Notes: generated by a model from the sequence alone, not told the origin. 5,883 nucleotides of DNA from Acidobacteriota bacterium (GCA_021828225.1 JAKASH010000219.1:1-5883), one strand, 5' to 3'; numbered from the stretch's first letter, positions 1 to 5,883 are shown. Numbers and translations: made by a program.

Positions 1-8
1 TCCGATCT
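1..8. other. Probable sequencing-adapter residue at the left end
   Basis: The first eight bases, TCCGATCT, equal the last eight bases of the standard Illumina adapter (known sequence ending ...CTTCCGATCT). The genomic insert would then start at base 9. The receptor gene reads leftwards into this point, and its apparent stop codon (minus-strand TAG at 9-7) consists of one insert base plus two adapter bases. That is what adapter read-through would produce. An eight-base match alone could be chance, but the right end shows the same signature. Confidence 0.7.
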
Positions 9-1662
9 AACCTTCGTCGAAAATGCTCGGTTCCTCGATTCCTTTTCCAAAATTGAACCTCAGTTTTGTGTGGCCGAAGAAGCCGTGCGAGGTCGGACGA
101 CGGAGATAATATGCCAGGGAGACACGGGGCGTGGCGGCAAAGCCGAACACCGCATTATCGTCAAATCCGAGACCGGCTGTCGCAAAGGCACGGTGGCTCA
201 GGCTTCCGTGGGCTTCGAGGAAGTAGTGAAAGTTGTTCCGATCGGTGGGAGACTTGGAGCCGGCGAACTCCGTGAATCCTCCTTCGTTGTCGTAGCGAAA
301 ACCGAAGGAGGCGCCCAACTCAGGGCTGAAAGAGTAATCTGACTGGGTATAGACTGACTGGATGGTTGTGCTGGAGTCGAAAAGTTGCGGGTAAGTCCCT
401 CCAAAATCCAGAATCGCTTGGCCCGAGGTGCAATACCCATTGGCCCCGCAAATCTTGACCGGCAGGCCAAGATAGTTGTCTCCAAAACCGAAGGGATCAA
501 ACGGTATCCCGGTGGGAGAGGGGTTGTCGAAATGGAAGCGAAGGTGCGACCGGGTAAAACGGAGCAGGTTATGCCAGTGCGAAGTGGTCTGGTTTTGTGC
601 CGTCACCCCAAGGTAGGTATCCTGTTCCCGCTGGAACGAGTTGTCCGGAATGCCATATAAATCCAAAGCGTTGGCGTCCCCCAAACCCACCGCAGTGTGC
701 CGCAAAGTGAAGCGAACACTGGAGCGCCTATTCGGCTCCCACCCGAAGTTCCCGGAATAAGTGCCATTGTGAAACGAGCTGTTGGGCAGGCTGTTTTGCG
801 TATCAAAGCGCCCGAAGTCGGAAAAGTAATCGAATTTATGGAAGATCCCACTCACGGAGGCTTCCTCGTGATGTGTCCCGAAGTTGCCGCCGTCAGTGGT
901 AAAAGTGAACTCAGGAAGAGGGGTGGTTCCCCGGCGGGTTGTGACATTGATGACGCTGCCGAGCGAGTCAGTTCCGTAAAGGACGCTGTTAGGCCCATCG
1001 AGCATTTCAACTCTATCGACACCGACTGTTGAGAGGTTTCCAAATTCAAATGTTCCGCCGATGTCGTTCGAGGGAATACCATCGATGAGAACTTTGTTGA
1101 ATTCGGCATTGCCGCCCTCGACGAAAACCGAAGTCGTTCCGCCTCGCTGGCCGGTCTCGACGACTTGCACTCCCGGAACAAGGCGCAAGGCATCTAAGAC
1201 ATCTAACTTATTGAGCGACTGAAGTTGCCTATTGTCGATGACGCTGATTGACGAGCCGACCTCTGATTCGGGTAAGCTGGTGCCGGTATCCGAGACTACG
1301 ATCTCTTGTTTCAGGGGCCCGATTTCGAGACGCAGGTCTACGCTGACAGTTCCTCCTGCTTCGAGAAACACCCACGGACTTTCATCTCTTTCGAATCCTG
1401 GCGCTTCGGCGGCCACCCGATAGGGTCCCGCCGCAACCCGTGAGAACGCAAACGCCCCCTCCTTGTCTGCGTGGGTGCTCGTGAGGACCTTGCCGTTTCG
1501 CAACAAGGTAACTTGCGCCTTGGGCACAGCCGCCCCCAGCGGGTCTGTGATTCTACCCTGGATCGTGGCGGCGGTAGCAGGCAGTGTCGTGACGCCTGGC
1601 ATAAATATGAAAAACAGTAGCAGCCGGTGAAACCTGGACTTGAATACCTTTACGGTGTGCAT
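7..1662 (-). CDS. btuB: BtuB-like TonB-dependent outer-membrane receptor, 3' end missing
   Basis: This is an outer-membrane receptor that should import cobalamin or other corrinoids using TonB energy. The ATG at 1662 is chosen because AAGGAGG (1674-1668) lies 5 nt upstream; a GTG at 1677 would put that Shine-Dalgarno inside the gene. From this start 551 residues are visible. A signal peptide covers about 1-31 (basic start, LLLFFIF core, ATA-A cleavage). A carboxypeptidase-regulatory-like beta domain spans about 34-115, a TonB-box-like EIVVSDT lies near 120-126, and the plug spans about 130-245 with VLIDGIP and VEMLDGPNSVLYGTDSLGSV. Barrel strands follow to the end. The protein stops mid-barrel at EEPSIFDEG, a motif that normally continues, so some hundreds of residues are probably missing. 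The stop at 7-9 is likely an adapter artefact. Cys405 and Cys411 sit in a predicted loop. Corrinoid specificity is inferred from the upstream riboswitch and neighbours; the family alone does not fix the substrate. Confidence 0.9.
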   Translation of the reverse strand: MHTVKVFKSRFHRLLLFFIFMPGVTTLPATAATIQGRITDPLGAAVPKAQVTLLRNGKVLTSTHADKEGAFAFSRVAAGPYRVAAEAPGFERDESPWVFLEAGGTVSVDLRLEIGPLKQEIVVSDTGTSLPESEVGSSISVIDNRQLQSLNKLDVLDALRLVPGVQVVETGQRGGTTSVFVEGGNAEFNKVLIDGIPSNDIGGTFEFGNLSTVGVDRVEMLDGPNSVLYGTDSLGSVINVTTRRGTTPLPEFTFTTDGGNFGTHHEEASVSGIFHKFDYFSDFGRFDTQNSLPNSSFHNGTYSGNFGWEPNRRSSVRFTLRHTAVGLGDANALDLYGIPDNSFQREQDTYLGVTAQNQTTSHWHNLLRFTRSHLRFHFDNPSPTGIPFDPFGFGDNYLGLPVKICGANGYCTSGQAILDFGGTYPQLFDSSTTIQSVYTQSDYSFSPELGASFGFRYDNEGGFTEFAGSKSPTDRNNFHYFLEAHGSLSHRAFATAGLGFDDNAVFGFAATPRVSLAYYLRRPTSHGFFGHTKLRFNFGKGIEEPSIFDEG

Positions 1663-1700
1663 GAGATCCTCCTTCACCCTCGGAAGGGGTGGACTGGAAT
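1663..1700 (-). promoter_or_regulatory. Riboswitch expression platform, probably translational
   Basis: The stretch joins the aptamer to the receptor ATG. It has no hairpin followed by a U run, so transcription termination is unlikely. Two mutually exclusive 5-bp hairpins can form. One pairs CACCC (1691-1687) with GGGTG (1679-1675) and leaves AAGGAGG unpaired. The other pairs CCTTC (1687-1683) with GAAGG (1675-1671) and hides part of the Shine-Dalgarno. Each has a 7-nt loop. The pairings are read from the sequence; their role as ON and OFF states is inferred. Confidence 0.55.
1668..1674 (-). promoter_or_regulatory. Strong Shine-Dalgarno of the receptor gene
   Basis: AAGGAGG is followed by the five bases ATCTC and then ATG at 1662-1660. 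This is a near-perfect ribosome-binding site and it decides the start codon against the upstream GTG (1677-1675). It is also the likely control point of the riboswitch, because GAAGG (1675-1671) can pair with CCTTC just upstream. Confidence 0.85.
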
Positions 1701-1862
1701 TTGGCCGTTGAGACCGGTCTCCTGGCTCGCGACGTCATCAGCAGCGTCTGTGCCTTCCCATCCCCCTAAGAGGACAGTGGCTGTTCCGAGACTTCAGCGG
1801 TCGCTCACAGTTGCGGGGCAGTGGCGGTTTTTCACCGCGCTTCCCGTTCATCTCGCCGGCAA
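1701..1862 (-). ncRNA. Cobalamin riboswitch (AdoCbl-type aptamer)
   Basis: On the minus strand the conserved cobalamin aptamer elements appear in order. P1 can form from 1862-1857 with 1707-1701 (one bulged C), and P2 from GAGA (1854-1851) with TCTC (1713-1710). GGGAAG (1845-1840) is followed by the hairpin GCGGT-GAAAA-ACCGC (1838-1824). Next come CCGCAACTGTGAGCGA (1816-1801), GCCACTG (1781-1775), GGGAAGGC (1759-1752), and the B12 box AGCCAGGAGACCGGTC (1727-1712). It lies between cobO and the receptor gene. Such aptamers bind cobalamin and repress B12 uptake or synthesis genes. The order, spacing and box sequences make the identification strong; which cobalamin form it prefers cannot be told from sequence by eye. 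Confidence 0.95.
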
Positions 1863-1891
1863 GTTGTAGTCTTCTCTCCTTTTTCTCTAAA

Positions 1892-2449
1892 CTAAAATTC
1901 GATCCCTTTTTGCGCCGAAATGCCTTGCCGAAACGGGTGCTTGATCTCGCGCATTTCAGTCACAAGGTCCGCAATCTCGATGATCTGGGGTTTGGCACTC
2001 CGCCCCGTCAAAATCACATGAAGCATCGGCGGTTTATTCCTGAGAAAGTCCACGACATCCTGGACGGGCAAGAAGCCGTAGGTCAGCGCGTAATTGATTT
2101 CATCCAGAATCACCACGTCGTAGTTTCCCGAAAGGATCTTTTCTTTGGCTGCTTCCCAGGCCTCTCGAACCATTTTCTTGTCGACTTCGATGTCCTTGCT
2201 TTCCCAAGTAAATCCTTGTCCCATCGCGCGGATTTCAAAGGTCTCAAGCTTGGGAGCGCTCCGCAATTCGCCGTATTTCCACTTGCCTTTAAAGAACTGG
2301 AGCATCATGACTTTCATGCCGTAGCCGCACGCGCGGAGCGCCACACCCAAGGCGGCCGTCGTTTTGCCCTTTCCGTTCCCCGTATTGACGACGATCAGGC
2401 CTTTCTTCTTTTTGGCCGTGGCGCCAGCACGAGTGATCTTAACTTTCAT
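1892..2449 (-). CDS. cobO: Corrinoid adenosyltransferase (CobO/CobA/BtuR type)
   Basis: This cytoplasmic enzyme transfers the 5'-deoxyadenosyl group of ATP to cob(I)alamin or earlier corrinoids, giving the coenzyme form. The 185 residues match the usual family length. The P-loop GNGKGKTT is at 24-31 and the Walker-B-like ILDEINYAL at 114-122, followed by LTGR at 147-150. The end carries the family signature EMREIKHPF...AQKGIEF. GFTW (79-82) contains Phe80 and Trp82, which appear equivalent to Phe91 and Trp93 of Salmonella CobA, the residues that help displace the lower ligand. A lysine-rich stretch (KKKK, 13-16) precedes the catalytic fold. The ATG lies 9 nt after the btuF stop with only a weak Shine-Dalgarno (GTTGAAG), so it is probably translated from the same operon message. 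No terminator is seen between it and the riboswitch. Confidence 0.95.
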   Translation of the reverse strand: MKVKITRAGATAKKKKGLIVVNTGNGKGKTTAALGVALRACGYGMKVMMLQFFKGKWKYGELRSAPKLETFEIRAMGQGFTWESKDIEVDKKMVREAWEAAKEKILSGNYDVVILDEINYALTYGFLPVQDVVDFLRNKPPMLHVILTGRSAKPQIIEIADLVTEMREIKHPFRQGISAQKGIEF

Positions 2450-2458
2450 CGCTTCAAC

Positions 2459-3352
2459 TCAGCGGGACTCGAAAGCTTCGGGATGAAGCTTTTTCGCCAA
2501 ATCCTCGATCGCGTCAAAAACCCGAGGGCTCGAATGCTCGATCCGGTCGTCGGTGTAGATAACCCTATTTTTGCGAACTGCTTCGAGACGGTTCCAACCT
2601 TCACGCCGCTTCAGCTCATCGAGCGTGATTTCCTGGTGGGACCCCTTGACCAAAAGGAGGAAGTCCGGTGAACGGCGCACCACTTCTTCCAGGCTGATTC
2701 GGGGCGATGCCCCTGGGATATCCGCCGTTACGGATTCTCCCCCAGCCGCCGAAATGGCTTCCGTGATAAATGACTTGCTTCCGACGGTGATAATAGGATC
2801 ATCCCAGATCAGCACAAAAACCTTGGGCCGCGGCAGCCCCGCAACTTTGGCCGCGACCGTGCGCCGCTTTTCATCCAACTGTTTTACGAGAGCTACGGCC
2901 TCAGGACTGCAATTAAGGGCTTTACCGATATCCAGCACCGAGGCGGTGATCCCCTCCAATCCTTTCGGGTCGATCACAAAAACTGGGATTCGGAGACGGC
3001 TGAGTTCCTCCACCGTTTCACGCCGGTTGATCTCCCTGGTGGCAAGGACCAAGTCAGGGCGCAGCGAGACGATGGTCTCAATCGAAGGATCGATCAAGCC
3101 GCCCACACGGGTCTTGAGGCGCGCTTCAGGCGGATAATCCGTATAGTCGGTAACTCCAACCACCTCTGCCCCTTTGCCCAAGGCGAACACCGTCTCCGTA
3201 ATGCTCGGAGCAAGGCAGATGATCCGATGGGGGGCTTGCGGCACATTCACATGACGCCCCACTTCGTCCATCAGACCACGCGAAGCGAGACACTGGACGG
3301 AAAGCAGCCATAACAGTCCGACCGAAGCGAGTCTCTTCGTCGAAATCAGCAT
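2459..3352 (-). CDS. btuF: Periplasmic cobalamin-binding protein of an ABC transporter
   Basis: This 297-residue substrate-binding protein of the BtuF/FepB-like cluster should hand corrinoids to an inner-membrane BtuCD-type transporter. A Sec signal peptide covers about residues 1-23 (KR, then VGLLWLLSV, then CLA before SRG). Cys21 follows VQ, which does not fit a lipobox, so a free periplasmic protein is more likely than a lipoprotein. The N-lobe starts with RIICLAPSITETVFALG (43-59), then GVTDYTDYPPEA (66-77) and GGLIDPSIETIVSLRPDLVL (84-103). The C-lobe has RISLEEVVRRSPDFLLL (218-234) and HSSPRVFDAI (273-282), which resemble E. coli BtuF (SREQVLARSP, RASPRI). The start overlaps the cbiA stop by 7 nt and a GAAGGG lies a little upstream. 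Siderophore-binding relatives look similar, but the B12 neighbours settle the call. No permease or ATPase gene is in the window. Confidence 0.93.
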   Translation of the reverse strand: MLISTKRLASVGLLWLLSVQCLASRGLMDEVGRHVNVPQAPHRIICLAPSITETVFALGKGAEVVGVTDYTDYPPEARLKTRVGGLIDPSIETIVSLRPDLVLATREINRRETVEELSRLRIPVFVIDPKGLEGITASVLDIGKALNCSPEAVALVKQLDEKRRTVAAKVAGLPRPKVFVLIWDDPIITVGSKSFITEAISAAGGESVTADIPGASPRISLEEVVRRSPDFLLLVKGSHQEITLDELKRREGWNRLEAVRKNRVIYTDDRIEHSSPRVFDAIEDLAKKLHPEAFESR

Positions 3353-4746
3353 GATGATTGCGCCCTTCGCTGTGCCCGCTTGGAACTTCGCGCGTGTTCC
3401 ACAAAGCTGGTTGCTAGTCCTGCGTTCGAGAGAAAGTGGAGGTGAATGTAGCTGGCCAGAACGTTTTTCACTCGAAAACCCTCGGGCTCCTCCTGCCGGC
3501 TCAAGGAATATCGCAGGTGGTAAACCTGTTCTACCCCGTCCGTGCCGCTAATCGTGGAGCAGTGGAAGCTGTGCCCGCGCGCTCTCGTTCCTTTCGCTCC
3601 CATCATACAATCCGCTGTGAGCAGAACCTCCGTGTAGCCGAATTTAACAAGCCGCTCTGTCATCCGGACCCGCAGAGGTAATGCTCCTGCCATGCCAAAG
3701 GCGCTGCCTTGGCGCGTGACAATCTCTTCCGCCAGATACATCAGGCCTCCACACTCCGCGTAAATGGGGAGGCCTTGGTCAGTGAAACGCCTGACGGCGC
3801 GAAGCATGTCGAGATTTCGCGCGAGTTGCTCGGCGTATAACTCGGGGTATCCCCCGCCGAAATACAACGCGTCTGCTCCCTCGGGCAGGCCGCGGTCAGC
3901 AAGAGGGCTGAACTCCACAATTTCTGCTCCTGCCGCGCGCAGTGCGTCGAAGTTGTCCTCGTAGTAGAAACAAAAGGCCCGATCACGCGCCACGGCAATA
4001 CGAGTCCTGATTTCGGGATCAATCGCGCTGTGCGGCTCGAACTCGGGACTAAAGGAGAAAGCGGATTCGAGAAGCTTCTCCATGTCGATATGAGTCTCGG
4101 CCAAATCCCCAAGCAAGGTCAGCGCAGAATCCGGCAAGACATCCTCGCTCGCCGTAAAAAGACCCAGGTACCGCTCCGGTATCCGAATGCGCTCATTTCT
4201 AGGCAGGCAGCCCAGAGGCACGGCTTGACAGGAACTCTCTACCGCTTCCCGCAGCAGCTTGTCGTGGGTCGGCCCAGCCACGCGGTTGAGGACCACTCCC
4301 GCAACTCTCAGTCTTGGGTCGAAAGTTTCAAAGCCCTTAACAAGGGCCGCAGCGCTCCGCGCTAGTTGCGAAGCGTCAATGACCAGGATGACGGGCAGGT
4401 TGAGCAGCTTAGCGATCTCGGCCGTGCTGCCTCGTTCGGAGACTCCATCAACTCCGTCAAACAGCCCCATGACCCCTTCGACCACCGAGACATCCGCTCC
4501 TTTTGCGCCTCGATAAAAAATCTGGCGGTTCACATCGAGCGTTAGCATCCACCCATCGAGATTGCGCGGCGGCCGCCCACAAGCGCGCGCATGATGTCCT
4601 CCGTCAATGAAATCGGGTCCGCACTTGAAGGATTGAACGGTGAGCCCCCGCCGGCGCAACGCAGCGATCAGCGCCAGCGTGACCGTCGTTTTGCCCACCC
4701 CGCTGGCGGCTCCCGCCACCACAAATCCTTTCACTGTTTCAGCCAT
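3346..4746 (-). CDS. cbiA: Cobyrinate a,c-diamide synthase
   Basis: The enzyme amidates the a and c side chains of cobyrinate (or hydrogenobyrinate, when called CobB) using ATP and glutamine, in the cytoplasm. Its 466 residues are close to the 459 of Salmonella CbiA. The N-terminal dethiobiotin-synthetase-like ATPase has the P-loop AGAASGVGKTT (11-21), KCGPDFID (41-48) and VVEGVMGLFDG (88-98). The C-terminal class I glutamine amidotransferase domain has YFGGGYPELYA (295-305), the nucleophile Cys332 in YAECGGLMYL (329-338), and GHSFH (391-395) and YIHLHF (433-438), the latter supplying the probable catalytic histidine. The start overlaps the cobC stop by 8 nt with no clear Shine-Dalgarno, so translational coupling is likely. 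The last 17 residues are basic (RSSKRAQRRA) and look like an unstructured tail. Cofactor and substrate form (Co-containing or Co-free) cannot be decided here. Confidence 0.96.
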   Translation of the reverse strand: MAETVKGFVVAGAASGVGKTTVTLALIAALRRRGLTVQSFKCGPDFIDGGHHARACGRPPRNLDGWMLTLDVNRQIFYRGAKGADVSVVEGVMGLFDGVDGVSERGSTAEIAKLLNLPVILVIDASQLARSAAALVKGFETFDPRLRVAGVVLNRVAGPTHDKLLREAVESSCQAVPLGCLPRNERIRIPERYLGLFTASEDVLPDSALTLLGDLAETHIDMEKLLESAFSFSPEFEPHSAIDPEIRTRIAVARDRAFCFYYEDNFDALRAAGAEIVEFSPLADRGLPEGADALYFGGGYPELYAEQLARNLDMLRAVRRFTDQGLPIYAECGGLMYLAEEIVTRQGSAFGMAGALPLRVRMTERLVKFGYTEVLLTADCMMGAKGTRARGHSFHCSTISGTDGVEQVYHLRYSLSRQEEPEGFRVKNVLASYIHLHFLSNAGLATSFVEHARSSKRAQRRAQSSC

Positions 4747-5353
4747 TCACGCACCGTACGATTGCGCGGTCTCGAAAATAGTCAATGACATTCACTCCAC
4801 CGTAGTCCTGAGCGATTCGAAAAAGATATCGGTCCGGCATGCCTAGAGCGCTTGCGAGAACGAGCCGAATCACCCCTGCGTGGGCGACCACGATCGCACA
4901 TCCGCCGGCATGAGCCGCAATAAGGTTGCGTAATTCCTTCCGCACTCGCCTTTTGAACTCGGGGAAGTCCTCGCCGCCGGGGATCCCCTGCCGAGGGAAA
5001 TCGTCGAGCCACCGGCGCGCCGCGTGCGGAAAACGCCTTGTGATCTCGGCCCATGAAAGCCCTTGCCAGCGCCCGAAATGAATTTCACGAAGCCCAGGCA
5101 GAATTTTGACTTCTACTCCGAGTTTTCGCGAAATCACCGCAGCCGTTCGGTGCGCCCGCTGGAGATCACTCGCGTAAATAGCCTGCGCTGGGTACTGCGA
5201 TAATTTTTCCGCCAAGCGCGGAAGCTGCCGGCGGCCTTTGGCTGAAAGCGGCATGTCGGATTGTCCCAGGAACAAGCCTTGCCCTTCCGGAGCGGCGTGC
5301 CTGACACAAACCAGCCGGCATGGCTGTCCTGGCGCGGAGATTTCATTCCGCAT
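4739..5353 (-). CDS. cobC: Histidine phosphatase, probably alpha-ribazole phosphatase
   Basis: A member of the histidine phosphatase (phosphoglycerate mutase-like) superfamily, 204 residues, with the family's usual length. In this setting it should remove phosphate from alpha-ribazole 5'-phosphate or from adenosylcobalamin 5'-phosphate during lower-ligand assembly. VRHA (17-20) gives the phospho-accepting His19 and its Arg18; most members have RHG here, so the Ala is a small deviation. YASDLQRAHRTA (60-71) and the acid Glu90 in LREIHFGRWQGLSW (88-101) follow. VVAHAGVIRLVL (155-166) holds the second catalytic His158. The ATG overlaps the end of bluB by 11 nt and has GGGGAAGGG a few bases upstream. 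The superfamily is sure; the exact substrate rests on the neighbouring bluB and cbiA, and a general phosphatase role remains possible. Confidence 0.85.
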   Translation of the reverse strand: MRNEISAPGQPCRLVCVRHAAPEGQGLFLGQSDMPLSAKGRRQLPRLAEKLSQYPAQAIYASDLQRAHRTAAVISRKLGVEVKILPGLREIHFGRWQGLSWAEITRRFPHAARRWLDDFPRQGIPGGEDFPEFKRRVRKELRNLIAAHAGGCAIVVAHAGVIRLVLASALGMPDRYLFRIAQDYGGVNVIDYFRDRAIVRCVNG

Positions 5354-5883
5354 TTTCCCTTCCCCATTGATCGTAAAAAATCAGTTCGTCCAGCGACGCG
5401 CGCGGGAGCCAACCCGCCGTCTCGAGCTCAGGACGCGGCAAGAATTCACTGACATAGCCGAGACACAGATAAGCCACGGGGATGACGTGCGGGGGAATAT
5501 TCAGCACTTGCTTGAGCAAGGCGGGGTCGAAGATGCTGACCCATCCCACGCCGATTCCCTCGGCCCGCGCCGCGAGCCACAAGTTCTGGATCGCGCAGCA
5601 AGTGCTGTAGGTGTCCGTTTCGCGAATCGTATGGCGGCCGATGACGTGAGGGCCATTTCGTGTGGGATCGCAGGTAACGCAAAGATTTACAGGCGATTCA
5701 AGAATGCCTTCCAGTTTCAAACGCGAGTAGAGTTTTCTCCTTTCACCTTCAAATACCTGGGCGGCTTCTTGGTTTGCCTGCTCGAACAGATTTTTGATCC
5801 TCTTCTTCACTTCTTCACTTCGAATCACGACAAAAGACCAGGGCTGCATGAAGCCTACCGAACCTGCATGGTGCGCAGAGATC
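5343..5883 (-). CDS. bluB: 5,6-dimethylbenzimidazole synthase, 5' end missing
   Basis: BluB breaks down reduced FMN with O2 to make DMB, the lower ligand of cobalamin. About 179 C-terminal residues are visible; the frame is open to the right edge, so the internal ATG at 5849 is not the start. The reading begins with a segment like the conserved AAHHAPSVGFMQPW of the family, here AHHAGSVGFMQPWSFVVI. Further signatures are LEGILESPVNLCVTCD, TDTYSTCCAIQNLWLAARAE and GIGVGWVSIFDP, whose Ser matches the residue reported as important in Sinorhizobium BluB (Ser167). It ends with VIPVAYLCLGYVSEFLPRPELE. Roughly 25-45 N-terminal residues, including an FMN-contacting arginine region and the catalytic Asp known from the family, lie outside. 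The last bases of the window are probably adapter, so the first one or two visible codons may be wrong. General nitroreductases are related but lack this combination of motifs. Confidence 0.93.
   Translation of the reverse strand, partial: ISAHHAGSVGFMQPWSFVVIRSEEVKKRIKNLFEQANQEAAQVFEGERRKLYSRLKLEGILESPVNLCVTCDPTRNGPHVIGRHTIRETDTYSTCCAIQNLWLAARAEGIGVGWVSIFDPALLKQVLNIPPHVIPVAYLCLGYVSEFLPRPELETAGWLPRASLDELIFYDQWGRENAE
5879..5883. other. Possible sequencing-adapter residue at the right end
   Basis: The window ends in AGATC, which equals the start of the reverse-complemented Illumina adapter (AGATCGGAAGAGC). Read on the minus strand this end begins GATCT, the same adapter tail that starts the window on the plus strand. 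Without these five bases the bluB frame begins with xCT GCG CAC CAT, compatible with the conserved Ala-Ala-His-His. Five bases alone prove little; the symmetry with the left end is the argument. Confidence 0.5.

Noticed and set aside
1660..1677. GTG at 1677 as the receptor start
   Set aside because: It would place the strong Shine-Dalgarno inside the coding region; the ATG at 1662 is correctly spaced and gives a better signal peptide.
1710..1721. Perfect 12-bp palindrome GAGACCGGTCTC as an operator
   Set aside because: It falls inside the B12 box and P2 of the riboswitch, which already explain the sequence.
1863..1891. Promoter-like TTTAGA, 17 nt, TACAAC on the minus strand before the riboswitch
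   Set aside because: Each hexamer matches consensus at only four positions, and the implied start near 1856 would remove the 5' half of P1 of the aptamer. Read-through from cobO is equally possible.
1864..1900. Terminator after cobO
   Set aside because: The A-rich stretch has no stable hairpin followed by a T run on the minus strand.
1811..2671. A 286-residue plus-strand reading frame opposite cobO
   Set aside because: It lies antisense to the clear cobO gene and the riboswitch, has no recognisable domain or Shine-Dalgarno, and is explained by codon bias of the real strand.
2571..3137. A 188-residue plus-strand reading frame opposite btuF
   Set aside because: It is Ser/Arg-rich low-complexity translation typical of an antisense shadow over a well-supported gene.
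3281..3300. BtuF as a lipoprotein through Cys21
   Set aside because: The residues before Cys21 (SVQ) do not fit the lipobox, which needs a small residue at -1; an ordinary Sec cleavage after CLA fits better.

Overview
The window holds six genes, all on the minus strand, that form a cobalamin (vitamin B12) uptake, salvage and late-biosynthesis locus. In transcription order, from the right edge to the left, they are bluB (5' end cut off), a cobC-type phosphatase, cbiA, btuF, cobO, a cobalamin riboswitch, and a BtuB-like TonB-dependent receptor (3' end cut off). No convincing gene lies on the plus strand; the long plus-strand reading frames are antisense shadows.

The organism is a Gram-negative, probably aerobic bacterium: it has a TonB-dependent outer-membrane receptor and a periplasmic binding protein, and BluB needs O2. 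The receptor has an N-terminal carboxypeptidase-regulatory-like domain before its plug, and its barrel resembles receptors common in Acidobacteriota. I favour a soil-type acidobacterium, but this is an inference from protein style and not a proven placement.

Layout: 5343-5883 bluB (makes 5,6-dimethylbenzimidazole, DMB), 4739-5353 cobC (alpha-ribazole phosphatase), 3346-4746 cbiA (cobyrinate a,c-diamide synthase), 2459-3352 btuF (periplasmic corrinoid-binding protein), 1892-2449 cobO (corrinoid adenosyltransferase). The first four genes overlap at each start/stop junction and cobO follows after 9 nt, so this looks like one translationally coupled operon. The 214-nt gap at 1678-1891 is filled by a cobalamin riboswitch (about 1701-1862) and a short expression platform that leads to a strong Shine-Dalgarno and the receptor ATG at 1662.

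How they work together: the receptor would bring corrinoids across the outer membrane and BtuF would carry them to an inner-membrane ABC transporter that is not in the window. CbiA amidates, and CobO adenosylates, the corrin ring. BluB and CobC supply the lower ligand (DMB, then alpha-ribazole). The riboswitch lets B12 shut down receptor synthesis, apparently at translation. CobT, CobU/P, CobS, CbiB and BtuCD are not present here.

Both window ends look like Illumina adapter residue: the left end is TCCGATCT, and the right end read on the minus strand starts GATCT. This explains the apparent premature stop of the receptor gene, which should be treated as an open-ended partial gene. I found no undescribed system; the most notable items are the internal riboswitch with its putative switching hairpins and the end artefacts.
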